Assembly (NCBI RefSeq): GCF_035046485.1
Contig: NC_085137.1
Location: 480,556,252-480,620,251 of the forward strand
Direction of reading: 5' to 3'
DNA: 64,000 nucleotides
Source: Aedes albopictus
Taxonomy: Eukaryota > Arthropoda > Insecta > Diptera > Culicidae
The translations under genes and the position numbers were made by a program. The notes beneath the pieces were generated by a model. It saw only the letters and a program-made list of their open reading frames with translations, searched no databases and was not told the origin of the DNA. Shown one piece after another: positions 33,096 to 45,078 of this stretch (position 1 is its first letter; each line of letters opens with the position of its first letter).

Positions 33096-33495
33096 TACCT
33101 AATTTTGAAACAATAAGTTTTTAATTCAGTGTTCAACACAATTGACCCGATAACGCCCAAGGTGTCTCACAATTCAAATCTTTAAATAAATTTGTTATCA
33201 AAGGTTAAGTTCCGATAATATAAGCATGATTTGACGAAAAAAATGGAAGTCTATGGTGTAATTCCAAAAAAAAATCTTCATTGTAGGTCTTCAATATCTG
33301 ATAATTTTCTCAGGTTCCATTTCAACACAACTTCTACGCTATCGTTATATTCTGATCCGTATGGACTTATCCACGGTCTTCTTTTTTCCCCGAGTTTATT
33401 CTTCTTTTCTTCTGCAAATGTGACATTCATGAACATCCACACGGAGCCGCCAAACTACCCAAAATTGAGTTCTTTTGACGCAATCCCATAGTTCG
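33096..33495. repeat. Diverged repeat shared with 38990-39130
   Basis: 33225-33365 (CATGATTTGACGAA... TATTCTGATCCGTATGGA) has a direct diverged copy at 38990-39130 (CATGATTTCACGAAC... TATTCTGATCCGTATTGA). The remainder holds nothing recognisable. Confidence 0.5.
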
Positions 33496-33661
33496 GCCCA
33501 ATAAGCCAAATTTGAGTAAATCGATTAAACTCGCACTAGGTAAATTGCCTTCACCTCCAGCAAAAACATTTACTTAAGAGTAGGTAAATTCAACCCAAGA
33601 CCCCCCTCATTCAACCCAAATTTGAGTAAACCTGCATTTACCCAAAATTGGCTTATTGGGC
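33496..33661. mobile_element. 166-bp MITE, GCCCAATAAGCCAA ends
   Basis: GCCCAATAAGCCAAATTTGAG on the left mirrors CCAAAATTGGCTTATTGGGC on the right, with ACTCAAATT/AATTTGAGTAAA repeats inside. Confidence 0.75.
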
Positions 33662-33932
33662 TCAAGGACCCCCGCTGGGTAGATGCATCTCTGTTTGTTT
33701 TTGACAACATCGGTGAGGAAAAGAGGGAAAACAACCTAATTTAGGGTAACTAGTTTATTCGATATACTCAGATTTCAAAATGGCGTCGGATATTCATTTT
33801 TGAGTTCTACTCATGAAGCCCGATCGATAGATACCCATATTGAATAGTATCCGAAGCAGCATTGCCATTAAATAGCATACATTCTGGAGTTTTGGTCGCG
33901 ATCTTGGGACCTAAGGCGCCAGCGCGAGATTT

Positions 33933-34074
33933 AAGGTGCTATTAGACTGTTTGTCATTATGACAAATATTTGCCATTGAAGTCCGACATTTATCCATGGT
34001 TGCTATGATTCAGGCTATGTTGGTCATTTGTTGGGCTTGTTTGGCCAAATATTTGTCACGCCTAATGGGACCTT
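33933..34074 (-). mobile_element. 142-bp MITE, inverted copy of 10489-10630
   Basis: The reverse complement shares GGCCAAACAAGCCCAACAAATG and CAATGGCAAATATTTGTC with the other copy. Both ends are present and the length is the same. Confidence 0.78.
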
Positions 34075-35088
34075 TAGATAATCAAACAGAAACTCTTGCT
34101 CGCTTTTTCTGCTATATTGTCCATGAATCTAGGTGCCTTTGAAATGCTTCTCTTGGAATTTTATCCAACGGGATCGGTATTACTCAAAGATACCCTGGGG
34201 GTTGCTATAGTGTGGGTGTGTTTTTTTTTACCTACAGTAGGTATGTATCGATATCTCTAGGAATACCAATATCAGCCCAACCACGGTGGATGAGCCATTT
34301 TTTACGAGACGTTTCGGATCAGATGATCGCTCATTTCATGAATGACAATTTGACAAGAGTTTGTGTCCAAGCCCGTGAGTGTGAATATCAATATCAACAC
34401 TGTTGTCGTTTTGTAAAATAGACTATAGGGGACCTTAGGCCAACGCGGTAATAGCACTAGTTTTCAAAATAAAACTTTGAGTTTTTCCTGAAAAGCGAGC
34501 TCTAATAAATATGGAATTAGGTATAGCTCTAATAAATATAATATTTCATAAAATGTGAACATCTTGGGATGCGGTCAACAAATTTTCAATCTTTTTGCGT
34601 AAATAGAAAGCAGAATGTAAACGATCATCTGAACATATTTTTTGCATTAATTTAGTATGATTCGAGATATTGGTGATTATTTTGGCCAATCTAATTAAAT
34701 TTCAGCAAAATTTCCAAAAAATAATCCCAAGAAACATAAGTAGCTGAACAACAGTTTCTTTGGCGAAAGTATGCTTAAGAGTTGTTTATTCCGCTCTTTC
34801 ACAGCAAAAATGTTTTCTGGGAATGTAGATTTGTATTTTCAATAAGAAAATAGTTATTTATGTAACGAGTTGCAAAAAGACGATTTTTTCAGCACGAGTC
34901 GTACATTTATCCAACGAAGCATAAAATCAATAAAAAAATTCTTTCTCGGCGTACATTTGAAATATTACATGTAAGCCAGTTACAGTATAAATTTTATCTC
35001 AATCGGAGCATTATTTATTTAGATGTACCGTAAAGGTACCATTAACCGTGGATCTAAGAGGATTCGGGGCAAATAAGGGCTGTCATAG
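34075..35088. other. AT-rich stretch, partly an old repeat
   Basis: 34440-34730 is a diverged relative of 12745-13150. At 34855-34920 the words ATGTAACGAGTTGCAAAAA and GTACATTTATCCAACGA match the ends of the intron insertion at 40670-41712. No gene was seen. Confidence 0.4.
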
Positions 35089-35368
35089 GGCCCATATAGC
35101 CGAGGCGGTAAACGCAAGGGTATTCAGCATGACCATACTGAGGGTGACGGGTTCGATTCCCGGTCGGTCCAGGATCTTTTCGTAAAGGAAATTTCCTTGA
35201 CTTCCTTGGGCATAGAGTATCTTCGTGCCTGCCACACGATATACGCATGCAAAATGGTCATTGGCAGAGGAAGCTCTCAGTTAATAACTGTGGAAGTGCT
35301 CATAGAACACTAAGCTGAGAAGCAGGCTTTGTCCCAGTGAGGACGTTACGCCAAGAAAAGGAGAGGAA
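35089..35368 (+). mobile_element. tRNA-derived SINE (type 1 body, different head)
   Basis: The head CCCATATAGCCGAGGCGG (A box TAGCCGAGGCGG) and B box GGTTCGATTCCCGG differ from those at 3774 and 8193. The body GAAGCTCTCAGTTAATAACTGTGG... CACTAAGCTGAGAAGCAGGC and the 3' GAGGACGTTACGCCAAGAA block are shared. This matches the layout of Aedes Feilai (recollection). Confidence 0.85.
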
Positions 35369-36244
35369 GGGCTGTCATTTGACACCAGTCTTATAAACAT
35401 TGTTGGTGCCGCTTTCAATTACCTTCATTATAGGTTAAAATTAAAGCAATATCCACAAAAGTATAAAATTTTTCACAAAATTTGGTGATATAGTACAATT
35501 AGTAGAAGGTAGTAAGGTCGCCTGATTCCGTGTATGAGAAATTTTATTCTATTTTGTTTAAAGATGATCAAAACAACCCAGCCAAGGGAATTTTCTTCGT
35601 TTAAGTTCATTTCAAGTAATAACTTGCAAGATTTTATTAGAAAAACGAATGTTCAAATTATCAATTTTTTCTAGATATATGGGACAATATGGGGCACGGT
35701 GAATGGAGACCATTGATTTTTAGGGTACCCATTTACCGTGCCTTTTTGTTTCAATTAAAAGTACGAGTAATCGTACTTTCTTATTAAACTTACTTCGGTA
35801 ATGCAAAATACATCCCTGATATGTGAATTTAATTGCTTCTTGGTGGAATAAAAACGTTACTACATTTAGTTTATCGCTTAAATCAGCGCAGTTTTCGTTT
35901 TTTCACTATGAATGCAGTGAACGAGCAGAAGCCCGCTTCATGTAATCACACTTTAGTGTCAAAATGATACTTTTGAATGTTTCTAATGAGCGTTTTGACA
36001 TGGTAACAATACATTAGTGTTGTATTGGTAAAATTGAAGGGAAATTGTCATATCATTCAATCGTAATGTGGAAATAATGAAAAAATATTCGAAGGCACAC
36101 GGTGAATGGCGCCTTGACGGTATAAAGGGAGCACCTTTGCTTAAAAATAGAACAAAAATCGATTTCAAATCGATTCAAAGTCGAAAAAAAATCCACTTCA
36201 CTCTTTTTTTTCCTTTACGTTTTCGAATTCAGAACATTCTACAC
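35369..36244. other. AT-rich gene-free stretch
   Basis: Nothing recognised. A few short TCGTACTTT/AAAGTACGA inverted words occur near 35755-35780. Confidence 0.35.
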
Positions 36245-36601
36245 TTAAGGCGAAACTGGAAGCTTTTCCTCATTTTTTCGATATTTGATTTTTTATTAAA
36301 TAACGAAGCAATATTTTCAAAATCTGTTTTCGTGCACATGTAGGGTATGGATCAAGGTATCTTTTGAATTTTTTTGAGTTGGAAAATGTTTTCCATTTTT
36401 GCAGAAACCATTTTTTTGTGAAATTTTGTTCAAAAATGGTTTCTGCAAAAATGGAAAACATTTTCCAACTCAAAAAAATTCAGAAGATACCTTGATCCAT
36501 ACCCTACATGTGCACGAAAACAGATTTTGAAAATATTGCTTCATTATTTAATAAAAAATCAAAAACCAAAAAGTGAGGAAATGGATCCAGTTTCACCTTA
36601 A
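36245..36601. mobile_element. 357-bp near-perfect palindrome, TTAA-flanked
   Basis: From TTAAGGCGAAACTGGA to TCCAGTTTCACCTTAA, the arms match almost throughout (CATGTAGGGTATGGATCAAG against CTTGATCCATACCCTACATG; TTTTTGCAGAAACCATTTTT against AAAATGGTTTCTGCAAAAAT). The loop is only about 20 bases near 36415-36435. A decayed relative is at 13858-14150. Confidence 0.88.
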
Positions 36602-36736
36602 AATGATCATCAGCTTACCGAGTTCAAAAATGCTGTAAACTAGTGTAGTTTATTCTATTATATGAAAAAGAAACAAGCCTATCATCCTATATCATTGAAC
36701 GAGGATTTTCAACTTTTGTCCATTTAACCTCGTTAG

Positions 36737-37645
36737 TAGGGGAGACTGAGGAGACTTGATCCCTGGGGAGACTTGTTCTCCCCATACTTGCTCGGAATCA
36801 AAAACATTTTTCTTCTAGCATAATTTTTCCAAAACTACTCCTGGACAAACGACTATGTTTTGGCTACAAGTGATTTTGATTGTACATTGCATTATTTTTT
36901 AACGGCTGATGGTTTGTTTTCAGTCCTTCAGAAATCTTTTAGGCGATTCCGAAAAATCTCAATAACTTTGTAAAAATTGAACCAAATCGTGTCAAAATTT
37001 TACAGCACATAGTTTAAATAAAATACTTTCAAACTTATTTATCCAAATAAGGCTGTTGTTAACATATTTTAATTAATTCAGCTTAGTATACACAACAGTA
37101 ACATGGAGAGACTTGATCCCTCGAGGATTACACACACATTATACATGTGAAAAATAAAATTCTATTCGGAAGCCTCTATTTACTTGGAATTCTAGTCTAT
37201 TCAACGATAAAATGTGTCAGATAATTATAACTTTAGTACAAACCAAGAAAAGGGGGATCAAGTCTTTCCATTTTGAAAATACGGCATATCCTTAAAAATT
37301 TAAGGAAATCTTATAATTTCAAACGCTCCATATTCATCGAAAATACAAGAAAACTCGAAAAGAAAATGAATAGGAAGACTCTGGAATTATTTTCTCTTTA
37401 AATAAACCATGTGTTTAAAGGGGGATCAAGTGTCACCTATTTTTGAAAATTACATCATAAGACATGCCTCCATGAAAACACAGTTTTGAAAACTTTAACA
37501 ATAATTTAAAGGCCTTCTGTTATGTATTAACTTGCAATAGATGTTTACCTGCCATTTTGTACGGAAATCGGATCTATGTTTGTGTTTTTTCTTGAAGTTT
37601 CAGGTAAATTAAGAAAAAGGGATCAAGTCTCCCCAGTCTCCCCTA
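36737..37645. mobile_element. 909-bp TIR element, TAGGGGAGACTG ends (uninterrupted copy)
   Basis: TAGGGGAGACTGAGGAGACT at 36737 faces CAGTCTCCCCTA ending 37645. The words GGGGAGACTTG and GGGGATCAAGTCT recur internally. This copy preserves the pre-insertion sites for both insertions in the sister copy at 44744-46731. No transposase ORF. Confidence 0.82.
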
Positions 37646-39288
37646 CACTTTGGGTCACCTTTCTCCCTGCCTTTCCCTCAGAATATTTGACGTTATGTAA
37701 CTTTGCTGTAACATCGTAAAGATCTCCGTATCTCTCGGTCCGTAAACATCTGCCTCTGTTCTCAGTTTATCTTATCATTTTCCAGCCCAGTATGCACTGC
37801 ACATCAACAGAAAGTACAAAACAAAAACAACGTGTTTACTTTGTTTACATTTTCTACGGCCAAATAGAAGGCGAATGCCCTTTCTGCCCTCTGCCGCATA
37901 ACAAAAACTAGTTCTTCAAAAAGCATGCGAGTTAACGACCACCAATAATATCACATGCAAGCAATGCACGCTGGTAAACCCCGAAAAAGCAAACCTGTTT
38001 ATCTCTTTGTTTAGGAGATCGTTCTGATCTGCATTCTGGCTCTAAGGCATTGACGTCATTATGATGATTAGGATTTGTGGGAATTGCAAAGTTCAATAGA
38101 AATCAGTTATTAAGCTTTCTTCATAAACATGTACAGCTGTGATATAGAATACTATCCGCGCCAATTAAGTAATTTGTTAAATGACGTTGTTAATTTCACC
38201 ATTACTTTCGATGTAGCGCACGAGATGTGTTGAACATGACCTATACAAACTGCATCGTGTTATCTTACTCACAGTTTGTGCCTACATTCTATTTCTCTAT
38301 CAGCTGAAACAATCAGCAATGATTGGACTTGGGGAGTAAACTGCAGGGCTTGGGTTGCTAGTTGAACTGAAAAAAAAATATCAGCTGTTGATAGTGTGAT
38401 TCCTGGTTCTGAGTCAATGTGCCGGGCACGAATAATGCACCTAGGTTTCGGTAAGAGGTTTTCGGCGATCGAATTTTATCGACCTCTGTAATCTGGATCT
38501 GGTAAATCCCTTTGTTTTGGATAATCAAAAAGATGCCTCAGGTCACTTAAAAGTGGGCTATCAGTGGCGTAGCAAGGAATTTGTTTCAGTGAGCGGAGGC
38601 GTATTGTATTTGTTTTGACTACAGGAATTCATATTATCTGAACACATTCGAAAAAATCAAATAGGATTTCATGTTTTTTAATCTGTGGAAAATCTGAATT
38701 GAATGAATTCTAAATTAGTTTATAATTTCGTATCTGATTTTTTGCTATAATTATCGTTAAACTGTATAGGATTTTTTGTCACACAGCTTTTCAAATAATT
38801 CTTCAAGATCTCTAAACAACCCTCTGCAAACATTTTGGGAACTACAACCGAGTCTCCTATTAGATGCTACCACCGAAATTTCTCATATGCCTTGCATCCA
38901 ATCTAGCTGATTTTTTACAGCATTTAGTGCTTACTATAGATTCATTACATACAAAAAATGAACTACAGTCAAGTTTTAATGAAATAAACATGATTTCACG
39001 AACAAATTGGGGTCTATGACATAGTCAAAAAAAAAATCTTCAATGTGAGTCCTCAACATCTACTTTTTTTCAAACTTTATTTTAGCACAACTTTTATGTA
39101 CTCATTGTATTCTGATCCGTATTGATACAATGCATCTATATGTGTCAAAGAGAGGATAAATACTCAAGCACAATAAGAAATGATTGTCAGATGACATGAT
39201 TTACTAGAAACATCTAGATATAGACGAATTTCGCCCCAAATCGTATTCGGTTTCGGAGTTGGCAGCACCCTCTCAGATTACAATGAAA
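37646..39288. other. Intergenic stretch, low repeat content
   Basis: 37660-38560 reads as unique, medium-complexity sequence without transposon words or domain-bearing ORFs. 38990-39130 is a diverged direct repeat of 33225-33365. Confidence 0.35.
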
Positions 39289-39716
39289 CTTTCTGGGTAT
39301 GTACACCAAGACTAGATAAGCCACTTTGCATACTTAGTTTCTTCAAAATTTATCTGGACTGACTTTTAAAAAGGGCTAAACTTTTTTTATGGATTTTTTA
39401 AAAATGTTTTTAATCAAAAAATGACTACTCCTACAAAAAAGTGTTGTATGGGTGATTATCACAGAATAAGTCAAATTTTAAGAAAAAAATACTGAAAAAA
39501 ATCCAAAATGAGCCCTACACTGAAAAAAATCATTTCTAAAAATTCAAAGTTGATTTAAATAAAAACACCATTTTTAATTTTGATGAAATTTTGTCTCAAG
39601 ACAGGTAATTATGTTCCCTACCAACCGTCCATACATCATAAGATGGGCACTTTTAAGGAAAAAAAGTTTTTCTAACAAAAACTTTTTCATGTCCAAATTA
39701 TTATTTTTTCAGTGTC
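39289..39716 (+). repeat. About 430-bp repeat, inverted copy at 49478-49898
   Basis: GGGTATGTACACCAAGAC... AAGGGCTAAACTTTTTTTAT... TACCAACCGTCCATACATCA matches the other copy in reverse complement over its whole length, with scattered changes. Both contain CACTGAAAAAAATCATT-type words inside and at one end. Confidence 0.82.
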
Positions 39717-39936
39717 TTTTTTTAAAAACAAACTAAACCAGTGAAGGTTATCTAGTAATCTCAAAATGCAATGAAACTTATTGTGCCATATGCGACAATG
39801 CAATGCACCCATATTCACGCAGCAGCACTCTAGAAGTACGAAACAATATACAATTAGAACACGCATTTCATACGTGCTGCTGTAATTTCTACCCAAACGT
39901 TTCTACCCCATGTTCTTACCTATTATTAGGTAAGGC

Positions 39937-40153
39937 TAGGGTATCGCGCCACTTGGGCGGTGGTTCTATATTCGTCTGTTTGCCACTATAACTCAGTCAG
40001 TTTTGAACCAATTGACTTGAAATGTTGTACATGGGTAGATACTATACCTATCTCACCACATTCCAAAAGTTGTGCCAATCGGTTCAAATTTGACTGAGTT
40101 ATAGTGGAAAACAGACGAATATAGAACCACCGCCCAAGTGGCGCGATTCCCTA
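39937..40153. mobile_element. 217-bp foldback MITE, TAGGGTATCGCGCCACTTGG ends
   Basis: TAGGGTATCGCGCCACTTGG on the left mirrors CCAAGTGGCGCGATTCCCTA on the right, and arms continue through GGTTCTATATTCGTCTGTTT. TA-flanked. The architecture is like 7877-8093 and 50872-51081. Confidence 0.87.
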
Positions 40154-40669
40154 TTTATTAGATTCGAACTACCTAATCGAAAAAAAAAACAAATCAAGAG
40201 TTGTACCTAAAGCAAATATGAACAAAACAAGAAAATGAATCGGTATCATTCAACGTGTTACTTCTCTTTGGTTATTAAAGGCAGTTCTGAAAAGTAATGG
40301 ATCAATCGTATAAATCAAAATTCAACAAATTCAAGTGCAGTGCAAAAATAAACAATCCAAAGTGCAACCGTCATAATCTACGGGGCATGTCATTAAGATT
40401 GATAGATAAAATTCATTCCATGGGATATACACATGAAATCGACGAATCGATGAGTATTTGTGAGTCATGTCGTGGATTGATAAGTCACAACAGAAGCCCG
40501 AATACGAAAAAACGCCGATCGGATGGAAACGACGAAACTATGCAACCATCATTTAGTGGGCAGCAACATCATGATGTTCCAGAACCAGAACCGTCAACGA
40601 GTGGTCAACAAATCGAACATGAGCTGGGTAAGTAAGCCTTCAACGTGTTAGCTTCTTTTATATAACTCA

Positions 40670-41712
40670 TTTTGCAGCTCGTTGCAAAAATACATTTTTC
40701 AGTATTCTTCGTATTTATCCAACCCGGCAAGCCTCGTTGGATAAATGTACTAGGGTAATTCATGTATTTTGGACAGGCTGAGGACAACGTTGAAAAAATC
40801 GTCCCCTAGATTTCTTAGAAAGCAATTAATTATTTTGCAAAGTTACCAATACGCTTATAATATGATTGTGCTTTGCGTTCCTGGTGACAAAAACCTTAAC
40901 GAAAGCATTTTAAGCTGAGAAAATCGCAATTTCCGATCGCCTGTTAGAATTGCATTTTGGACACCGAATATATGTTTTGGACACCCTCAGGTATATATAA
41001 TTTGGACAGGGCAATTATCTCAATGTTTAGCCATGAATACTGCTAAATCATGGAAGTAGCATAAATTAACAAATATTTTCTTACAAATAATCAAATTTCT
41101 CCGCTTAACAGGCATCTATTTTGATAACTATTACAGTTTTTGTTAAAATCGAGGAAATATCGCCAGACCCACAGAATACGCCTCCAAGTATGCAATCGCA
41201 GTGCATCCCCATGTAGTTCGTCAGATGACCAACATATATTTACAGTAGAAAACTTGTAATGTATTTTGGACACCACCTATATTAAGCGTTCTAGATGAAT
41301 GTTAAGAGATTGGCTGCCTAATGCTTCTTTATTGAACATGTTTCAATGCAATAAGGCTTTTAAATTTCTTACAATTATTATTTCAACGATTTTGAGGTGA
41401 ATATTGTATGTGACTGTGAAGTGTATGTCGTTTTGCATACCTGTGCATTTGAGGGGTTTTAGTGAAATAATTTACATTTTCGATAATTTTGAAGTAAATT
41501 CTTAATTGTTAAGCGTATTTTCAACGTAAGTTATCAGAATAGGGTCTATTTGATCCAATAATCGATATTGAGAAGTATCTACTTTTATTAGCTCTCCGGA
41601 ACAAGGCATACATCGCCGTGCATGTCCAAATTATATACATGTCCAAATTATATTTTTTACCCTACTTGTGCGAAAAAAAATCATTTTTGCAACTCGTTGC
41701 ATAAATAACTAT
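40670..41712. mobile_element. Candidate insertion within the pseudogene intron
   Basis: Left edge TTTGCAGCTCGTTGCAAAAAT and GTATTTATCCAACC...GGATAAATGTAC; right edge TTTTTGCAACTCGTTGCATAAAT. The interior repeats TTTTGGACA(C/G) words (40778, 40953, 40975, 41271 and GTCCAAATTATA at 41624-41650). Ends resemble 34855-34920. Boundaries are approximate. Confidence 0.45.
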
Positions 41713-42023
41713 CATTAACTTTCCACTGCATTCATTATTATATTGTTAACCTTAACTTTTATCTTACAGATATGGTACCATCTATTCCATCATTGGAGTC
41801 AATTCCGTCAACAGATCAACTACAGGGTCCCCATAATATTGAGAAGTTTAATACCATTGCTGAAACATTGAGTTTATCGCCAATCTCATCTAGAAACATG
41901 AGAAGTATGGAATATCGCATAAACAAATCATTGCAGATTACGAAAGGAGTTCGAAAAAATATCTTTGGAATAGATTCAACGGATGTTGGCAAAGTGGAGG
42001 CGTATGACGAGATAATTATGCAG

Positions 42024-42275
42024 TTAAGGACAAACGTCTTGAAATCCCGCTTCAGCAGTTCATCAGAACTTCAGACGCACAAATCTCAAGAAGCAAGCTT
42101 CAAACAACAATGCATTTTATTATTCTGTTCTTGTTCACTTGTAATAAGCTTGAAATAAGAAGCTCAGGTGCGCTGTTTTTGTTTACGAAAAGATTTGTGC
42201 TTTCGAAATCGTCAGTAGTTGCCAAAGTAGGCCATTGTGGCGGCCATTTTGGGATTCAAACAAGTCTGTCCTTAA
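42024..42275 (+). mobile_element. 244-bp TTAA MITE, GGACAAAC ends (copy 2)
   Basis: TTAA at 42024-42027 and 42272-42275 bracket the element, which lies inside a codon run of the pseudogene's second exon. Same length as 21438-21689. TTAA duplication and clean frame relation show a simple insertion without deletion. Confidence 0.9.
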
Positions 42276-43792
42276 AGGATAAGTTCAATCACCCTACAAC
42301 TGACAGAAGCGAACAGATTAAAATACTATCTGTACTTCCTAAGTCTTGGTCGGTAAATAAAATCACAAGAGAGTTTAACGCACCAATGTATATGGCGAGG
42401 CAGGTGAAGGATCTTGTTTATGAACAGGGTATTCTTTGTATCACCGAAAAAAGAAGGGGGCATGGTATTGATGACGATACAAAACAAATAGTAAGAGAAT
42501 TTTTTGATGATAATGATATCAGCAGGCCAATGCCAGGAACAAATGATTTTGTTTCTGAGGTTCGAAATGGAAAAAAAAACAACAAGTTCAAAAACTACTT
42601 TTGATGATGTCGCTCAAAGAGGCTTATATGATTTTTGTAGATATGTACAAAATTGTGAATATTGGTTTCACAGTATTTACACAGTTGCGACCAAAGCATT
42701 GTATTTAACTTGATTCTACTGGTATACATAATGTATGCATATGTACTATTCATGAAAATGTAAATTTAATGTTCAACAGTATAAGAATTGTGTCACAAGA
42801 TGAAATAATACAAAAAATGCTTTGCGATATTTCCACCAGAACAGATTATTTTCTTTTTCCGTGCTTGTGAAAAGTGTGCTTGTAATGAACACATTGAAGA
42901 GGAACTTACATTGATATTAGAATCAAATGACAAAGAAGAGATTATATTTCAGCAGTGGTTGAATACTGATCGCTGTGATTTAGAAACGATTATTAAACCT
43001 GTTGATGAATTTGTTCCGTATCTTGTTGATAAAATTGACAAACTTATAACACACGACTTTATTCATAAACAACAATCATCATTTCTCAGAAATAAAAAAG
43101 ATACATTAAAGGATGATGAAATTCTTGCGATTTGTGATTTCTCTGAAAACTATTCATTCATAATTCAAAACGCTGCTCAAGGATATCATTGGAACAACTC
43201 GCAAGCAACAATACACCCATTTGAAATTTACTATATGAAAGATAATAAACTTGTAAATGTTAGCTTCATTATCATATCGGAAGTAATGGCTCACGATACA
43301 GTTGCGGTGCAGTTGTTCATCTCAAAAATGATAGATTTTATGAAACAATTAACGAACTTTTCTAAAATTTATTTTATGTCTGATGGGGTAGCATCACAAT
43401 ACAAAAATAAGAAGAACTTTGCTAGTCTATGTAGATTCCAGTCAAAGCATGCATTAAGAGCAGAATGGCATTTTTTTGCAACGTCCCACGGTAAAGGTCC
43501 ATGTGATGCTATTGGTGGCACTCTCAAGCGAATGGCAAAGAGAGCAAGTCTTGCTCGAGATTATGGAAATACCATAACAACTCCACGAGAGTTATATAAC
43601 TGGGCAGTTGTACAGACAGATAAAAATATAACTAAATTAAATTTCTGTTACGTATCCACTGAACAGTACATTAAAATGTCAGAAGATCTCGAAGAAATAT
43701 ATAATAACGCCAAAACAATACCAGGCACTCAGAAATTCCATAGTTTTTTGCCTATTCCTGGCGACAAAGTAAAGGCAAACAGGTATTCATAA

Positions 43793-44743
43793 AAATAATA
43801 ATTCATAAAAATTCATAATTATAAATAATTGTATATTTAAAAGTGCACTTCAATACATATTGCGATCAAACATTACATTTCCTAAGAAAATACATTTGTT
43901 ATATTTTGAAGTTTTTTATGTATAGGAAAACCCTTCCAAATGATTGAATAGACACATTCTACGGGCCCCGTATCATCAATACTAAATTTTCAAAGTTTAA
44001 ATTTGGCATATTTCACATTTTTATAATATTCTACACTACTCTTATCGTCCAAAAATGTATTCTACATTATATTAATGTGACAAAACATATTAATTGAACG
44101 ACGGTTAAGATTAACAATAAAATCGTGATTCTAAGGCATTTAGACACACTATTCATCAAAGCTGCCGTATTTTAAACACCAACGCACTGATTTTTCAAAA
44201 ATCTCCCATGATTAACAGATAAATGTATGTAGATTGTTCAGCATACAAAGAATTTTAATTGTAATACTTTACAACTATGAGGTATGGTTGGTCAAAGTAT
44301 AGGTTTTTAAAGCGTTGTAACGTCACGGAAAATCAACCTTTATGAAATTTATTCAAATTCGGAACAAGTTTCAAATTTGAAATTTTGTATGGTCTTTGTA
44401 CTCCAGAATATCTTTCAAATGAGATTAAAACAAAGGAAATCGGTTCACTGACGCCTTAGTTTCACCTGGATGAAGTTTGCGTTGTAACGTCACGAAAAAA
44501 GTTCTGTGGAAAAGACCAAATTTCTCTAGCTTGGACGACTTCTGCAGTGGACAAAGGTAGTTCTATATTCCAAACCAATTTCTTTCTCGTTGTGTATGAG
44601 TCCTTTTTCAAGGTATCATTCATAAATTTCGTAACACTAAGTCCCTTTCATAAACTACGAAGACTCTTGAGACCCGAGGGATTTGATGTTTGGCCAACAT
44701 CTACGCTCTATATAAATTCCAAAAATGGTTTAAATTGTAATTG
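43793..44743. repeat. AT-rich flank with GCGTTGTAACGTCACG words
   Basis: GCGTTGTAACGTCACG occurs at 44312-44327 and 44479-44494, direct orientation, within otherwise AT-rich sequence. The same 16-mer recurs at 48947 (reverse), 48991, 49180 and, with one change, 49359. Confidence 0.6.
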
Positions 44744-45078
44744 TAGGGGAGACTGAGGAGACTTGATCCCTGGGGAGACTTGTTCCCCCCATATTTTCTC
44801 AGAATCAAAAACAGTTTCCTTTTAGCATATTTTTTCCAAAACAACATCTGGACAGCCGACAATGTTTTGGCTACAATTGATTTTAATTGTGTATTGCATT
44901 ATTTTTTAATGGCTAATGGTTTATTTTCAGTCCTTCAAAAATCTTTTTGGTGATTCGGAAAAACCTTAATAACTTTGTGAAAATTGAACCAAATCGTGTC
45001 AAAATTTTACAGCACATAGTATAAATAAAATATAATCAAACGTATTTATCCAAATAAGGCTGTTATATATTTTTTTAA

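Larger units (their letters stand above)
40297..43792 (+). pseudogene. Broken gene of an arthropod RNase H-like / transposase-like family, split by a MITE
   Basis: Exon 1 (40297-40627) encodes a Cys-rich N-terminus (C14, C23, CESC at 55-58; a likely Zn site) and ends at GTAAGT. Exon 2 starts after the acceptor ending at 41769, joining in phase. Exon 2 is interrupted by the 244-bp TTAA MITE (42028-42271). The net 248-bp insertion equals the frame offset between the two flanking ORFs, so precise loss would leave one frame. Further damage is a frameshift at the A-run 42571-42579, a stop TAA at 42706-42708 (text RPKHCI, then DSTGIHNVCICTIHENV, continues around it), and another frame change near 42845-42865. 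The last part (open to 43792) has spaced acidic motifs CDFSENY, SDGVASQYKN and SHGKGPCDAIGG, as expected of a DDE/RNase H fold. Similar proteins, annotated as Cc8L18.2-like, occur in many arthropods (recollection). Function unknown. Confidence 0.75.
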
